From NCBI RefSeq assembly GCF_900105865.1, contig NZ_LT629804.1:1240001-1304000 (forward strand): 64,000 nt of DNA, in the 5' to 3' direction. Each line of letters begins with the position of its first letter. The stretch's first letter is position 1. Made by a program: the position numbers and the translations under genes. The DNA is from Arcanobacterium phocae. GTDB taxonomy: Bacteria; Actinomycetota; Actinomycetes; Actinomycetales; Actinomycetaceae. The notes beneath the pieces are model-generated. The model searched no databases. It was not told the origin of the DNA and saw nothing but the letters and a program-made list of their open reading frames with translations. This document shows, piece after piece, positions 53,749-63,777 of the stretch.

Positions 53749-54209
53749 CTTCCGTGCGACCTAGATTTTGATAATTTCCGGATAGGCCTTTAAGCCTAAT
53801 CTGATATGTCTATACGTGCTGTAGTTGACAGCAATGTGATAGAGACACATCAGTTCCTTAATGTAATCATGTCTCATTTGGCGACAATATGCCAGTTCAT
53901 TTGAGAAAATCAGTAGAGTAATTTTAGGAATTCTGTCCTAATGCGCATATGCGCAAGTTTATTGAAGTTTCCGGCAGGAATGGGTAATAGGGCCCCTACT
54001 TAAACGACGTCCGGATTATCGGGGGTGTTTCTATGAGAGGAAACGTGTAGACTATACCTAGGTTGTTGTGCATCTAGCAGCCGAAGTTATTCAAGTGCGC
54101 CGCTTAAGCGTTGCTGCCGGGATGGCTGACCACAGAGACTTGCACAGGTGAAGCTGTGATTAATGCTAAGCATGCTCGAGATGCACGAGCGTGAAATAGG
54201 GGGTATCCG
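53749..54209. other. 461-bp gene-free region between cydA and rne
   Basis: No convincing gene is present. It holds the divergent cydA and rne promoters. ATGTG-N7-CACAT (53834-53850) is a near-miss to a CRP/FNR-type site beside TTGACA (53825-53830). GTAGACTATACC (54047-54058) is a likely rne -10 region, implying a leader of about 150 nt. A small hairpin with GCTCG/CGAGC arms (about 54173-54191) lies just before the rne ribosome binding site. Confidence 0.4.
53783..53798. promoter_or_regulatory. Palindrome upstream of cydA
   Basis: TAGGC-N6-GCCTA lies about 45 bp upstream of the cydA start, where a repressor or activator of cytochrome bd could bind. No known regulator consensus is matched. Confidence 0.3.
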
Positions 54210-56672
54210 ATGGCCGATGAAGCCATGGATGTTGTTGTACCTGAGGGTAAAAAGAATCAGCGCACGCGTGTGCGCAAAACATCTGTAAAAAAGACTCATG
54301 CTAAGGAAGAGGTTAACGAGTCAGTTGCGCAGTCGCTTGCAGAACTGTCGCAAAAACCGCGGAAAAAAGTGGTTAAAGCAACGGATCCGACGTCAATAAT
54401 TTTCTCGGCAGGAACGTCCGAACCAGCGTCAGTGGTTCCCGATATTGTTGTTTCGACGCCGATGACGTCACTTCTGTTTCAAGAGCCAGATGTGACTCGA
54501 GCTGTGCGCGCTCGTCGCAAGCTCAAAGAGGAACAAGCAGAGACCTCTGATGCTGATGTAGAAGCAGTGGACAAGGCACATGCTTCTGCAGATGAGAGCA
54601 TCCCGAATGAATCGACACGCAAACGCCGTCGTGGCACTCGAGGTGGTCGACGTTCCACCGATGGTGAAGAAGAGCGTCAAAATCCGGTTTCCGAAGCAGA
54701 TGAAAATGTATCTGGCTCTGAGACCACTGGGCAACGGAATAGTAAAAAGAACAAGCCAGCATTAGAGCCTGAAGATGACGCAACTGTATTGGATGAGCCA
54801 GCTGTTCGACGTCGTCGGCGTCGCCGTTCTACCGAATCAGTAGCCGATGAGGTTACTGCTCCAAAAGGCTCGACACGCTTAGAAGCGAAACGTCAGCGTC
54901 GTAAAGAAGGTCGTGATGGCGGACGCCGTCGACCAACAATCACTGAATCCGAGTATCTAGCTCGCAGAGAATCCGTCGATCGAGAAATGCTCATTCGTGA
55001 ACGTGATGGGCTCAACCAAATTGCAGTTATTGAAGATGGTGTTTTAGTTGAACACTATGTTGCTCGCCACACCCAGTCGTCAATGGTTGGAAATGTGTAT
55101 CTTGGCCGTGTTCAAAACGTTTTGCCATCGATGGAAGCTGCTTTCGTCGATATTGGGAAAGGCCGCAATGCGGTGCTTTATGCTGGCGAAGTTAATTGGG
55201 ACGCTACCGGGCTTGAAGGTAAGCCACGTAAAATTGAGCAGGCGCTGAAATCTGGTGATCCGGTACTCGTCCAGGTCACTAAGGATCCAATCGGACATAA
55301 GGGTGCTCGCTTGACTGCACAGATCACGTTAGCTGGTCGCCATCTAGTTTTGGTTCCTGGTGGAGCGATGACTGGTATCTCGAGAAAGTTGCCAGATCGG
55401 GAACGGACACGACTTAAGAAGATTCTTCGGGAAGTTGTGTCGGAAGAGCACGGCGTCATTGTGCGTACTGCCGCCGAAGGTGCGACAGAAGAGCAGCTCA
55501 AGCAAGATGTTGAACGTCTGATGAAATCATGGGCGGATATCGAAGCTAAGTCAAAGTCATCAAAGAATGCCCCAACCCTGCTGAAAGGCGAACCAGAACT
55601 CGCTGTCCGGGTTGTGCGAGATATTTTCAATGAAGATTTCCGATCCCTGCGGATTTCTGGTGACAACGCATGGGAGACTATCTCCCATTATGTGCAAGAG
55701 TTATCGCCAGAGCTGGTTGAGCGTCTGGATAAGTGGGAGTCTGATCGGGATATATTCCAAGAAAATCGCGTTGATGAGCAGCTGCAGAAAGCATTTGACC
55801 GCAAAGTATTTTTACCTTCGGGTGGTTCGCTCGTTATTGATCGTACCGAAGCAATGACGGTTATTGACGTTAACACCGGTAAGTTTACTGGAACTGGTGG
55901 CTCGTTGGAAGAAACGGTTACGCGCAACAATTTAGAGGCTGCCGAAGAAATAGTTCGCCAATTGCGCCTGCGTGACATCGGCGGCATCATCGTGGTCGAT
56001 TTTATTGATATGGTTTTGGAAGCAAATCGAGACCTTGTGCTACGCCGTTTAATTGAGTGTCTCGGACGGGATCGTACGCGCCATCAGGTCGCTGAAGTAA
56101 CCTCTTTAGGGCTCGTGCAGATGACTCGTAAGCGTGTTGGGCAGGGCCTAGTTGAGGCGTTCTCTACTACTTGCGAATGCTGTGAGGGGCGTGGATATAT
56201 CAGCCATGATCATCCGGTTGAAAAAGATGAAGAAATTCATATTTCGCAACGTTCTGGAAAGAAGGAAACGAAGAACGACGTCGCTGCGCCAGTTGAAGCC
56301 GATCCAAAGCATGAAGAGGTGAAAGCGGCCCTTGCAACAATTGCCGCTGCCGCAACGACAAAGCATGAAGATGGCGGAACCGATAACAGTGAGAGCGATT
56401 CGGAGCAGTCGCCAGTGAAGCGGGGACGTCCGCGTAAGAACGCTGATGCCAAGAAGTCCAAAAAATCTACCTCGGGTAATCGGAGTAAGAAAAAAGCCGA
56501 TATAGTGAAAGTCGGAAATGTTGACGTGAATACGGTTGAGCAACGCAGTGAGTCTAAAGCTGATACAAAAGTTGACGTGAAAAAGGCGAAAAAGCGTGTG
56601 ACGTCATCAGGTACGATAACGCCAAATAGTAGCAGATCGTCTGCTATCATGAGTTTCCCAGTGAAGAAATGA
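54210..56672 (+). CDS. rne: Ribonuclease E/G
   Basis: An 820-residue endoribonuclease. Its basic/acidic disordered N-terminal extension (about 1-255) is followed by an S1 domain (NVYLGRVQNVLPSMEAAFVDIG). The catalytic DNase-I-like domain has the metal Asp residues in TVIDVNTGKF and GIIVVDFIDM, and the zinc-link is CECCEGRG. A lysine-rich tail completes it. A central catalytic core with extensions at both ends is the actinobacterial layout. The long leader may allow autoregulation, as in other bacteria. AGGGGG lies 6 nt before the ATG. Confidence 0.94.
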   Translation: MADEAMDVVVPEGKKNQRTRVRKTSVKKTHAKEEVNESVAQSLAELSQKPRKKVVKATDPTSIIFSAGTSEPASVVPDIVVSTPMTSLLFQEPDVTRAVRARRKLKEEQAETSDADVEAVDKAHASADESIPNESTRKRRRGTRGGRRSTDGEEERQNPVSEADENVSGSETTGQRNSKKNKPALEPEDDATVLDEPAVRRRRRRRSTESVADEVTAPKGSTRLEAKRQRRKEGRDGGRRRPTITESEYLARRESVDREMLIRERDGLNQIAVIEDGVLVEHYVARHTQSSMVGNVYLGRVQNVLPSMEAAFVDIGKGRNAVLYAGEVNWDATGLEGKPRKIEQALKSGDPVLVQVTKDPIGHKGARLTAQITLAGRHLVLVPGGAMTGISRKLPDRERTRLKKILREVVSEEHGVIVRTAAEGATEEQLKQDVERLMKSWADIEAKSKSSKNAPTLLKGEPELAVRVVRDIFNEDFRSLRISGDNAWETISHYVQELSPELVERLDKWESDRDIFQENRVDEQLQKAFDRKVFLPSGGSLVIDRTEAMTVIDVNTGKFTGTGGSLEETVTRNNLEAAEEIVRQLRLRDIGGIIVVDFIDMVLEANRDLVLRRLIECLGRDRTRHQVAEVTSLGLVQMTRKRVGQGLVEAFSTTCECCEGRGYISHDHPVEKDEEIHISQRSGKKETKNDVAAPVEADPKHEEVKAALATIAAAATTKHEDGGTDNSESDSEQSPVKRGRPRKNADAKKSKKSTSGNRSKKKADIVKVGNVDVNTVEQRSESKADTKVDVKKAKKRVTSSGTITPNSSRSSAIMSFPVKK

Positions 56673-56748
56673 GCTGGGGGAAACTGCAATTGTGGTCTGA
56701 ATCGCTCGAGTTGAACTTGTGTCTAATCGCGTGTTTCAGTATTGTTAA

Positions 56749-56776
56749 TTGCTGGCGCACTTTATTGCGCTAAAAT
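56749..56776 (+). promoter_or_regulatory. Promoter of rplU-rpmA-obg
   Basis: -35 TTGCTG (56749-56754), 16-nt spacer and -10 TAAAAT (56771-56776), about 50 bp upstream of rplU. The spacer contains GCGC repeats. Confidence 0.5.
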
Positions 56777-56828
56777 TTTCAGGGCATCCGATCCCGGATG
56801 CATCAGTTTCGACAGAGATGAGCAGAAC

Positions 56829-57134
56829 GTGGTTTACGCGATTGTCAAGGTAGGCGGCCGCCAGGAAAAGGTGTCTGTCGGTTCCGTCGTCGTTGTGGAC
56901 AAGATTGCAGGCGAAGCTGGCGACAAGGTCGAGCTTGAGCCGATCATGCTCGTCGACGGTGACAAGATCACCTCAGCAGCGGATGGCATCAAGGCCAAGG
57001 TCAGCGCCGAAATTGTTCGCGATGAGAAGGGTCCGAAGATCTCAATCATCAAGTACAAGAACAAGACAGGTTACCGGAAGCGTCAAGGCCATCGCCAAAA
57101 GCTTACCCGTGTTAAGATCACCGATATTAAGTGA
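56829..57134 (+). CDS. rplU: 50S ribosomal protein L21
   Basis: A 101-residue L21 from the GTG at 56829 ([12 protein letters not shown]). A longer upstream frame has no support. The [22 protein letters not shown] segment is the conserved C-terminal region. It is followed by rpmA. Confidence 0.95.
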   Translation: MVYAIVKVGGRQEKVSVGSVVVVDKIAGEAGDKVELEPIMLVDGDKITSAADGIKAKVSAEIVRDEKGPKISIIKYKNKTGYRKRQGHRQKLTRVKITDIK

Positions 57135-57183
57135 TTGATTAACTTACCGTCCAACGAGCTGTTATAAAGAAGAAGGTCTAGAC

Positions 57184-57441
57184 ATGGCACATAAGAAGGG
57201 CGCTAGCTCTACTAGTAACGGTCGCGACTCTAACGCAAAGCGCCTCGGCGTTAAGCGTTTCGGTGGCGAGTTTGTTAACGCAGGCGAGATCCTCGTGCGT
57301 CAGCGCGGCACTCACTTCCACCCGGGTGCCAACGTTGGCCGCGGTAAGGATGACACGCTGTTCGCACTTGAGACTGGTCACGTTGAGTTTGGCACTCGTC
57401 GTGATCGCAAGGTCGTGAACATCGTCGCGGCTCAGGCCTGA
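57184..57441 (+). CDS. rpmA: 50S ribosomal protein L27
   Basis: An 85-residue L27. [21 protein letters not shown] and [23 protein letters not shown] are diagnostic. There is no N-terminal propeptide of the Firmicutes type. It is part of the rplU-rpmA-obg unit. Confidence 0.96.
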   Translation: MAHKKGASSTSNGRDSNAKRLGVKRFGGEFVNAGEILVRQRGTHFHPGANVGRGKDDTLFALETGHVEFGTRRDRKVVNIVAAQA

Positions 57442-57467
57442 TTGGCACGAGTCCTATACGACATACT

Positions 57468-57503
57468 CGAGAGGGTGGAGGGCGTAAGCTCTCCACCCTC
57501 TCG
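57468..57503 (+). terminator. Hairpin between rpmA and obg
   Basis: 13-bp arms CGAGAGGGTGGAG/CTCCACCCTCTCG. It is likely partial termination that lowers obg relative to the ribosomal protein genes. Confidence 0.7.
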
Positions 57504-57534
57504 TGCATTATTTCAATTATTTTAAGGAAACCAC

Positions 57535-59070
57535 ATGGCAAGCTTTATTGATCGAGTCGTCCTCCATCTGGAAGCCGGTAAAGGCGGCAACGGTGCGGCA
57601 TCTGTACGCCGTGAAAAATTCAAGCCTCTTGGCGGGCCAGACGGAGCGAACGGCGGCCATGGTGGTGACATTATTTTTAAAGTTGATCCACAAGAGACCA
57701 CTCTGTTAGCTCTTCACCACACCCCGCACCTGAAGGCAACCAATGGAAAGCCTGGTGCTGGAGATCTTCGGCATGGTAAGCGGGGAGATGACCTTGTTAT
57801 CCTCGTTCCAAACGGCACAGTCGTTAAGGATTTTGATGGCAACATTTTAGCTGATATGACTGGCACTGATGTCGAGGTTATCATCGCAGAAGGTGGACAA
57901 GGTGGGCTCGGAAATGCGGCACTTGCGTCTCCGAAACGTAAAGCTCCTGGTTTTGCGCTCCTCGGCGAAGACGGTGAAGCGCGAGACGTTGTCCTTGAGT
58001 TAAAATCGGTTGCGGATGTAGCGTTGGTCGGTTTTCCGTCAGCTGGTAAATCTTCATTGATCGCAGCAATGTCGGCTGCACGGCCAAAAATCGCAGATTA
58101 CCCCTTCACTACACTTGTTCCTAATCTGGGAGTAGTTGAGGCTGGCGATATACGTTTCACTATGGCAGATGTTCCTGGCCTGATTCCAGGGGCGTCTGAA
58201 GGTAAGGGCTTGGGGCACGAATTTTTGCGCCATATTGAACGGTGTGCTGCTATCGTGCATGTTGTAGATTGCGCAACTCTTGAGCCTGGCCGTGATCCAA
58301 TCAGCGACTTGGAAACAATCGAAGCTGAACTTTCTGCATATGCCGATTCTATTCCGCCTATTGAAGGGCGCGTCCCATTGATGGAACGTCCTCGTATCGT
58401 CGTCTTAAACAAAATCGATGTACCAGATGCTCATGAGCTTGCAGATTTCGTAACTGAAGAGCTCAAGAGCAGAGGTTTTGCGGTATTCGCAGTTTCTGCA
58501 GCCACTCGTTTAGGACTGCGTGAACTAGGGTTTGCTCTGGGCGCGATTGTCGAGCATTTGCGGTCGCAAGAGTCGGCAGTGGAGGATACTCGACCAGTTA
58601 TTCGTCCGTTGGACAAGAAAGAAGACTCGACGTTTACGATCACTCCTCGGAAACGCGGAGATCAGGTCTTCTATCAGATTCGCGGTAACAAACCTGAACG
58701 TTGGGTTCGTCAGACTGATTTCTCTAACGACGAAGCTGTTGGATACCTTGCCGACCGGTTAAATAACCTTGGTGTTGAAAAGCAACTAATGAAAGAGGGT
58801 GCCCGGGCTGGTGATATGGTCGTTATTGGTTCGGAAGAAGACGGAATGATCTTTGATTGGGAGCCAACAATGGCTACTGGAGCTGAATTGCTTAGTCCGC
58901 GCGGTACGGATATTCGTCTTGACGAGACGGCACGTCCAACTCGCCGAGAACGTAAGAGTCAGTACCACGAGATGATGGATGCAAAGGAAGCCGCACGTCG
59001 TGAGTTGTGGATGGAGCGTCAGGCTGGGGTGTGGACTGATCCAGACAGTGCAGCAGTTGCTGACGAATAA
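57535..59070 (+). CDS. obg: Obg family GTPase
   Basis: A 511-residue ribosome-associated GTPase. The Gly-rich Obg fold (residues 1-158) is followed by the G domain ([33 protein letters not shown]). A C-terminal OCT domain and an acidic/Arg tail, characteristic of actinobacterial Obg, complete it. It acts in 50S maturation and stress control. AAGGAAACC precedes the ATG. proBA, commonly next in actinobacteria, is absent here. Confidence 0.95.
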   Translation: MASFIDRVVLHLEAGKGGNGAASVRREKFKPLGGPDGANGGHGGDIIFKVDPQETTLLALHHTPHLKATNGKPGAGDLRHGKRGDDLVILVPNGTVVKDFDGNILADMTGTDVEVIIAEGGQGGLGNAALASPKRKAPGFALLGEDGEARDVVLELKSVADVALVGFPSAGKSSLIAAMSAARPKIADYPFTTLVPNLGVVEAGDIRFTMADVPGLIPGASEGKGLGHEFLRHIERCAAIVHVVDCATLEPGRDPISDLETIEAELSAYADSIPPIEGRVPLMERPRIVVLNKIDVPDAHELADFVTEELKSRGFAVFAVSAATRLGLRELGFALGAIVEHLRSQESAVEDTRPVIRPLDKKEDSTFTITPRKRGDQVFYQIRGNKPERWVRQTDFSNDEAVGYLADRLNNLGVEKQLMKEGARAGDMVVIGSEEDGMIFDWEPTMATGAELLSPRGTDIRLDETARPTRRERKSQYHEMMDAKEAARRELWMERQAGVWTDPDSAAVADE

Positions 59071-59353
59071 AGAACAATTTTGTAAGCGACTTGGCTAAAC
59101 AAGGCACCTCATGCGCTATGTGTGTCAATTCACGCGGTGGTGTAGCTTGTTGGTTTTTAGGCGTAATATCAGTGTTTAGTATCTTAGAGGCTAACAAGGA
59201 TCTATCGGAATTGAATGGTAATCGTCATAGCACCTTGCTTAGATAGTCAATAAAGGGTAAATTCCTAATCAATATCCGAGGGAACACCATACGTTCGCTT
59301 GATTGTGATACAAGTAGCTCTGCTGGGCTGCGTGAATTTTACTAGGACTTGCC

Positions 59354-60301
59354 ATGACAATCGATATAAACGTGAGCCAACAAGCTATTCAGCACGTGTC
59401 TGCCCGAAGTTCCGATGTAGTATATGGTAAGCATATGACCTCTGCTTGGCTGGGTATTGATCTGTCTATGCTAGGTGCACAGAGCTTTATTCATCCACTT
59501 GTGCCTGAGAAAGAACCTTTCCACTATCCGAAAATGATGGCAGCCACTCGTGCTGCTGCTAATGGGGGTCTTGATTTCGTGGCTCTTTCGGCGGAGTTTT
59601 GTGCAGATGGCATGAGACCGCATGCAACATTGGATGCAGTGAATGTAGCGGCCCAATTGCGGGGAGTCGATGGAGCTGGGATTATTGCTGAAGTATTGGC
59701 CGAGCCCACTCTCATTCGTCAAGCTATCGATACTTTTGCTGTTGATGGAGCGGGCTGGGTCTCGCTTGCAGTGCGCATTCCACCAGTAATTGATTCAGAG
59801 CAATTAATAGCGGCATTTCGGGAGATTGAGCTAGCCGGCATCGGGCTAGTTGTTAATGTTAAGTCGACTGATTTAACATCAGACATTGTTCGAGTGGTTG
59901 CAAAGTATGCGAACATGGTGCGTCTTCAAGTGCCAGATCCGCATGTAGCGCGTGGTTTGCGGTACAAGATTCGCGCGATGGCTAACAGTATTGGCAGAGA
60001 TGTTCCCATAGTTGTGGATCTGGGGGTAGTAATATCGGCGACCTCGAGCGCAGCAAATGAACGAGCACTCTTAGTCTCAGCTATTAACGGTGAAGAACTA
60101 TTTAGTGATATTCCCAAGGTATGTGGGACTGTCTACGATGTAGCTGACGCAATTGAACGATGGGTGGGGCTAGGCGCAGCTGATGGTGTGGTAGTCCATC
60201 CGGCATCGTTGCCTACTGACTTAGCTTCGCTTATTCGAGGAGTAGTTCCGTTATTGAGTGGCCGTGCAGGAGTGAAAGTGAAACAACAGTCTTTGGTGTA
60301 A
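59354..60301 (+). CDS. Luciferase-like (LLM) oxidoreductase-like protein, divergent
   Basis: A 315-residue probable TIM-barrel protein. AATRAAANGGLDFVAL, HATLDAVNVAAQLRGVDG and the C-terminal GAADGVVVHPASLPTDLASLIRGVVP follow the plan of F420- or flavin-dependent luciferase-like enzymes. The middle is weakly conserved, and I cannot see a full cofactor site. It stands alone between obg and trxA with 283 bp upstream that holds no gene. The function, and whether it is enzymatic, are open. Confidence 0.55.
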   Translation: MTIDINVSQQAIQHVSARSSDVVYGKHMTSAWLGIDLSMLGAQSFIHPLVPEKEPFHYPKMMAATRAAANGGLDFVALSAEFCADGMRPHATLDAVNVAAQLRGVDGAGIIAEVLAEPTLIRQAIDTFAVDGAGWVSLAVRIPPVIDSEQLIAAFREIELAGIGLVVNVKSTDLTSDIVRVVAKYANMVRLQVPDPHVARGLRYKIRAMANSIGRDVPIVVDLGVVISATSSAANERALLVSAINGEELFSDIPKVCGTVYDVADAIERWVGLGAADGVVVHPASLPTDLASLIRGVVPLLSGRAGVKVKQQSLV

Positions 60302-60314
60302 TAGTGAAAGGCCT

Positions 60315-60361
60315 ATAGCTAAGCGGACACGAAAGATCAAACTTTGTGTCCGCTTAGCTAT
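60315..60361. terminator. Bidirectional terminator between the LLM-like gene and trxA
   Basis: 16-bp perfect arms beginning ATAGCTAAGCGGACAC with a 15-nt loop, between convergent genes. Confidence 0.8.
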
Positions 60362-60373
60362 GCCATGCGAAAT

Positions 60374-60745
60374 TTACTGAGCTTCTTCAGACGTTGCCTC
60401 GTTAATCTTCGCACGAACTTCGTCCATGTCAAGCTCTCCGGCTTGCTTGAGAAGTGCTTGAAGCTGATCGCGCGACAGAGCACCAGCGCCCTCATATAGG
60501 CGGATACCATCGCGGAAAACCATCACGGTTGGAATAGACATAACCTGGAAAGCTTGAGCAAGCTCAGTTTGTTCCTCGGTATTGACCTTTCCAAATGTGA
60601 TCTCAGGATGTTGCTCAGAAACAGCTTCGAAGGTCGGTCCGAACATGCGACATGGTCCACACCACTCTGCCCAGAAATCAAGTACGGTAATTCCACTATT
60701 CACATGGTCTTTAAAGTTGTCTGCAGTAATTTCAACGGTAGCCAT
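60374..60745 (-). CDS. trxA: Thioredoxin
   Basis: A 123-residue thioredoxin with the WCGPC active site near residue 29 and cis-Pro in MSIPTVMVF. A short acidic C-terminal extension (about 18 residues) goes beyond the usual fold. AAAGG lies upstream of the ATG. It is a possible reductant for Bcp at 7.3 kb. Confidence 0.94.
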   Translation of the reverse strand: MATVEITADNFKDHVNSGITVLDFWAEWCGPCRMFGPTFEAVSEQHPEITFGKVNTEEQTELAQAFQVMSIPTVMVFRDGIRLYEGAGALSRDQLQALLKQAGELDMDEVRAKINEATSEEAQ

Positions 60746-60904
60746 CTAGAGGCCTTTCTCTTCGGTTTATCTAACCTGATTGTTTGACACCAAGAATAAC
60801 GCATATAGCTTCCAGTTATTCCATGGCATGAGTCTTTTCGTTTTCAGCTGATTTGTCTCATGGTGACGTTGCTCTAGTGGATATCTCAGAAGAACAATCT
60901 CCGA

Positions 60905-60910
60905 TAAAAT
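60905..60910 (+). promoter_or_regulatory. -10 box of the predicted leaderless nadD transcript
   Basis: TAAAAT ends 7 nt before the ATG at 60918 and overlaps an earlier in-frame ATG at 60909. It therefore argues for 60918 as the real start. Confidence 0.5.
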
Positions 60911-60917
60911 GATTGGC

Positions 60918-61655
60918 ATGACGAGAACTGATACCCAGATGAGGAACGGCCAGAGCGGTCAAGCATCGTACCAACCTCGCCGGATTGGCATTATGGGTGG
61001 AACGTTTGATCCCATTCATCATGGTCACTTGGTTGCTGCCTCAGAAGCTCAACATGTTTTTGATCTTGACGAGGTGGTATTTGTCCCGGCGGCAGATAAT
61101 CCATTCAAAACAGATCGGCATATTTCGCTGGGAGAACATCGGTACCTAATGACGGTGATTGCCACGGCGTCTAACCCTCGGTTTTCGGTTTCTCGTGTCG
61201 ATATTGATCGCGGCGGGAAAACATACACAATTGATACGTTGCGTGACATCCGTCTGGCATATCCTCACGATGAGCTCTTTTTCATTACTGGGGCAGATGT
61301 GCTGCCACAAATTTTGCAGTGGAAAGATTCTGATGAGCTATGGAAACTGGCCCATTTTGTAGGAGTTAGTCGACCAGGACATCAGTTGGATATGTCTGGT
61401 CTGCCGGAAGATGGAGTCTCGTTGCTTGAAATTCCTGCTATGGCAATATCGTCAACTGACATCAGAAATCGTGTAAAAGCCGGCATACCGGCGTGGTATT
61501 TGGTTCCCGATGGGGTAGTTCAGTACATCTACAAGTATCATTTATATAGACCAGAAGAAGCGCAGACAATTTCCATTGCTTCGATTGCAGGGGATTGCCA
61601 AGATGGATCAGGGGCTCGAAGCTACTGTAGGGAAGGAGCGGATAGGCATGAGTGA
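60918..61655 (+). CDS. nadD: Nicotinate-nucleotide adenylyltransferase
   Basis: A 245-residue enzyme that makes deamido-[21 protein letters not shown] holds the GxHxGH motif, and the late [11 protein letters not shown] segment is the ISSTxIR signature. I start it at ATG 60918 because the -10 box covers the upstream ATG. The C-terminus overlaps the next gene by 8 nt. It works in the NAD pathway with pncB at the left edge of the window. Confidence 0.92.
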   Translation: MTRTDTQMRNGQSGQASYQPRRIGIMGGTFDPIHHGHLVAASEAQHVFDLDEVVFVPAADNPFKTDRHISLGEHRYLMTVIATASNPRFSVSRVDIDRGGKTYTIDTLRDIRLAYPHDELFFITGADVLPQILQWKDSDELWKLAHFVGVSRPGHQLDMSGLPEDGVSLLEIPAMAISSTDIRNRVKAGIPAWYLVPDGVVQYIYKYHLYRPEEAQTISIASIAGDCQDGSGARSYCREGADRHE

Positions 61656-62433
61656 TACTCCGCGCATGAGTCGCCGGCAAATGAGAGAGCAGGGTAAGTT
61701 AGCCGTTCGCCCTGCTGACGGAATTGACGTCAGTGAAACGACTGAGCTCCGTCTACGTCGACCTTCCCGCAAAGAGCTTCGTGAAGCTCGAAAAGGTGAG
61801 ACGGGGACGCTCCCAGCAGTTTCTGATGCTGAGGAAAAGAATTCTCAACCAGAGCGTCTATCGGTTTTTGATAGGTTCGAAGTCGCTCAGCAAGATGAGG
61901 CTGAATCTACTACGAACGTAGTTCGTGACGAGACAGTCGAACCTGAAGAAAAGCGGGAAGTATCGCTAGAGGAAGTTGCGCCTGAGGATCTAGAATCTGA
62001 TACTGATGATTCGATCGAGGACTCAGATGAAACTACGATGCGCGAACGTTTATTGTCGATGACTCGTCGTAACCACACGGAGGAGAATCAAGAAGTCGTA
62101 AATGGCGATATTTCGAGAACTTCTGTGATGCCTGAAGGGGCGGACCTGGACGACGACGAACTCAGTCAGCTTGTTGCTCCGGAAAAAGTCGACGATGAGT
62201 CTTTGGAAAAGAATAGCTCAGATTTGGTTTCAGATTCTGATGAAGCTATGTCTTATTATGAGGACGATGACGATAGTGTTAGTCCAAGAAGAACCATTCT
62301 TAATTACATCCTTCTTATATTGATTGCAACTTTAGTTGGAATTCTTGTAGGACTAGTCATAAATTCGTTCTTCTTCAGTGCTTCTCCAGCTTTCGAGCAA
62401 GAGGCTACCCTTCTACAGCAGTTCTTGTTGTAA
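61648..62433 (+). CDS. Acidic single-pass membrane protein
   Basis: A 261-residue protein from ATG 61648; GGAAGGAG lies within the nadD end. The first ~75 residues are basic ([26 protein letters not shown]). About 75-215 is a strongly acidic, probably disordered region. A membrane helix at about 222-246 ([22 protein letters not shown]) follows, then a short outside tail. No family is recognised. It sits between nadD and rsfS, where many actinobacteria encode a cell-envelope regulator, but no homology is claimed. Confidence 0.6.
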   Translation: MSDTPRMSRRQMREQGKLAVRPADGIDVSETTELRLRRPSRKELREARKGETGTLPAVSDAEEKNSQPERLSVFDRFEVAQQDEAESTTNVVRDETVEPEEKREVSLEEVAPEDLESDTDDSIEDSDETTMRERLLSMTRRNHTEENQEVVNGDISRTSVMPEGADLDDDELSQLVAPEKVDDESLEKNSSDLVSDSDEAMSYYEDDDDSVSPRRTILNYILLILIATLVGILVGLVINSFFFSASPAFEQEATLLQQFLL

Positions 62434-62467
62434 TTTATTTCGTTCAAACAATTTATAAAGGATTTTC

Positions 62468-62932
62468 GTGACCGCAACACAAGAAGCAATTGACCTAACG
62501 ATCGTAGCCGCTCGAGCTGCTGCTGATGTTAAGGCGACTTCCATTACTGCTATTGACGTAGCTGATCGTCTCGCACTTACAGATACTTTTTTAGTAGTGT
62601 CTGGGTCAACAGAACGCCAGGTGCGTGCTATTGTTGATTCTGTAGAAGAAGCTCTGCATAAAGCTGGATGTAAGCGCCAACGCCGAGAGGGTATGGAAGG
62701 TGAAGCTCACTGGGTCTTACTGGACTTCGGCATTATTATGGTCCATGTTCAGCAAGATGAAGACCGTGAGTTCTATGCGCTTGAAAAACTCTGGGCAGAC
62801 TGCCCGGCCGTCGAATTGCCAAATGATATTCAAGCTTCTGAAGCAGCGCAAGAATCTACACTCGCTGCTTATTTCTCTGGCGGTATTGAAAACGCCACTG
62901 GAGTGAATGCTACGTCGTCGGAATCTGACTGA
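62468..62932 (+). CDS. rsfS: Ribosome silencing factor RsfS
   Basis: A 154-residue DUF143 protein that binds L14 and blocks subunit joining in poor conditions. ATSITAIDVADRLALTDTFLVVSG, the EGEAHWVLLDFGIIMVHV core and REFYALEKLWAD are diagnostic. GTG start with AAAGGA upstream. The usual neighbour of nadD. Confidence 0.94.
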   Translation: MTATQEAIDLTIVAARAAADVKATSITAIDVADRLALTDTFLVVSGSTERQVRAIVDSVEEALHKAGCKRQRREGMEGEAHWVLLDFGIIMVHVQQDEDREFYALEKLWADCPAVELPNDIQASEAAQESTLAAYFSGGIENATGVNATSSESD

Positions 62933-62943
62933 TAGTTGAATTC

Positions 62944-63582
62944 ATGCCAGTCAAACGAATCATTCTTCTGCGGCACGGACAGACTAATAATAATTCTGAG
63001 GCTCGCATACAAGGTACTCAAAACACGCCATTGAATTCTGTTGGGCGTGCGCAAGCAGTGGCTGTTGCACAGCAGTTGTCAGAACTTGGCATCACGCGCA
63101 TCATCGCTTCTGATCTTGAGCGCGCCTATGACACTGCGTTGGCAGTGGGTAAGCGTATAGGTTTGCCTGTCCAAGTCGATAGCCGTTTGCGCGAACGTGG
63201 GTATGGTGATTGGGAAGGGAGAACTTCCGCAGAAATACAAGCTAGTTATCCGGTTGACTGGAAACGCTGGCGTGCTGGTCAAGAGCCCGGTGTTGCTGGC
63301 GTCCAAACTCGGCGCGATAACGGTGAACAAGTGGCGCAGGCAATTAACGATCACATTGTGGCATTGGCTGACGATCCGAATGAGCACACGTTGCTTTTTA
63401 CTAGCCACGGATCTGCGTTGGTCAACGGCGTTATGGTACTTATGGGGCAAGATCCATCTATTTGGAATATGCTTCAAGGTTTAGATAACTGCCATTGGGC
63501 AGAGTTACTACCAAGACATGGTGCCACTCCGCCTTGGCGGGTAAAGTCTTGGAATCGATTCCTTGTTGAAACCAGCACATAA
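62944..63582 (+). CDS. Histidine phosphatase family protein
   Basis: A 212-residue phosphoglycerate mutase-like phosphatase. The RHG motif is LLRHGQTNNN (residues 8-17), with a second His in LLFTSHGSALV. Its position after rsfS matches mycobacterial gpgP (glucosyl-3-phosphoglycerate phosphatase); that substrate is inferred from context. A long GDWEGRTSAEIQ segment is typical of the branch. Confidence 0.85.
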   Translation: MPVKRIILLRHGQTNNNSEARIQGTQNTPLNSVGRAQAVAVAQQLSELGITRIIASDLERAYDTALAVGKRIGLPVQVDSRLRERGYGDWEGRTSAEIQASYPVDWKRWRAGQEPGVAGVQTRRDNGEQVAQAINDHIVALADDPNEHTLLFTSHGSALVNGVMVLMGQDPSIWNMLQGLDNCHWAELLPRHGATPPWRVKSWNRFLVETST

Positions 63583-63670
63583 CCGAGTGGAGTGAGTTGT
63601 TTCACTAGGTTTTGAGGCTTTGTTATTTTGCTTTTCCATCTTCAAATATGTAATATTAATGAGGTCTTAC

Positions 63671-63746
63671 GGGGCATTGGCGCAGTTGGTAGCGCGCTTC
63701 CATGGCATGGAAGAGGTCAGGGGTTCGAATCCCCTATGCTCCACCA
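63671..63746 (+). tRNA. tRNA-Ala (anticodon GGC)
   Basis: Acceptor GGGGCAT/ATGCTCC with discriminator A. The anticodon loop ATGGCAT between CTTCC and GGAAG gives GGC. The T-arm GGGGTTCGAATCCCC is intact and CCA is encoded. Confidence 0.95.
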
Positions 63747-63748
63747 TC

Positions 63749-63777
63749 AACCGGTCGGGAGTTCTCGGCCGGTTTTT
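63749..63777 (+). terminator. Terminator after tRNA-Ala
   Basis: AACCGG/CCGGTT arms with an internal CGGGAG/CTCG stem, followed by five T. The remaining bases to 64000 show no gene. Confidence 0.8.
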
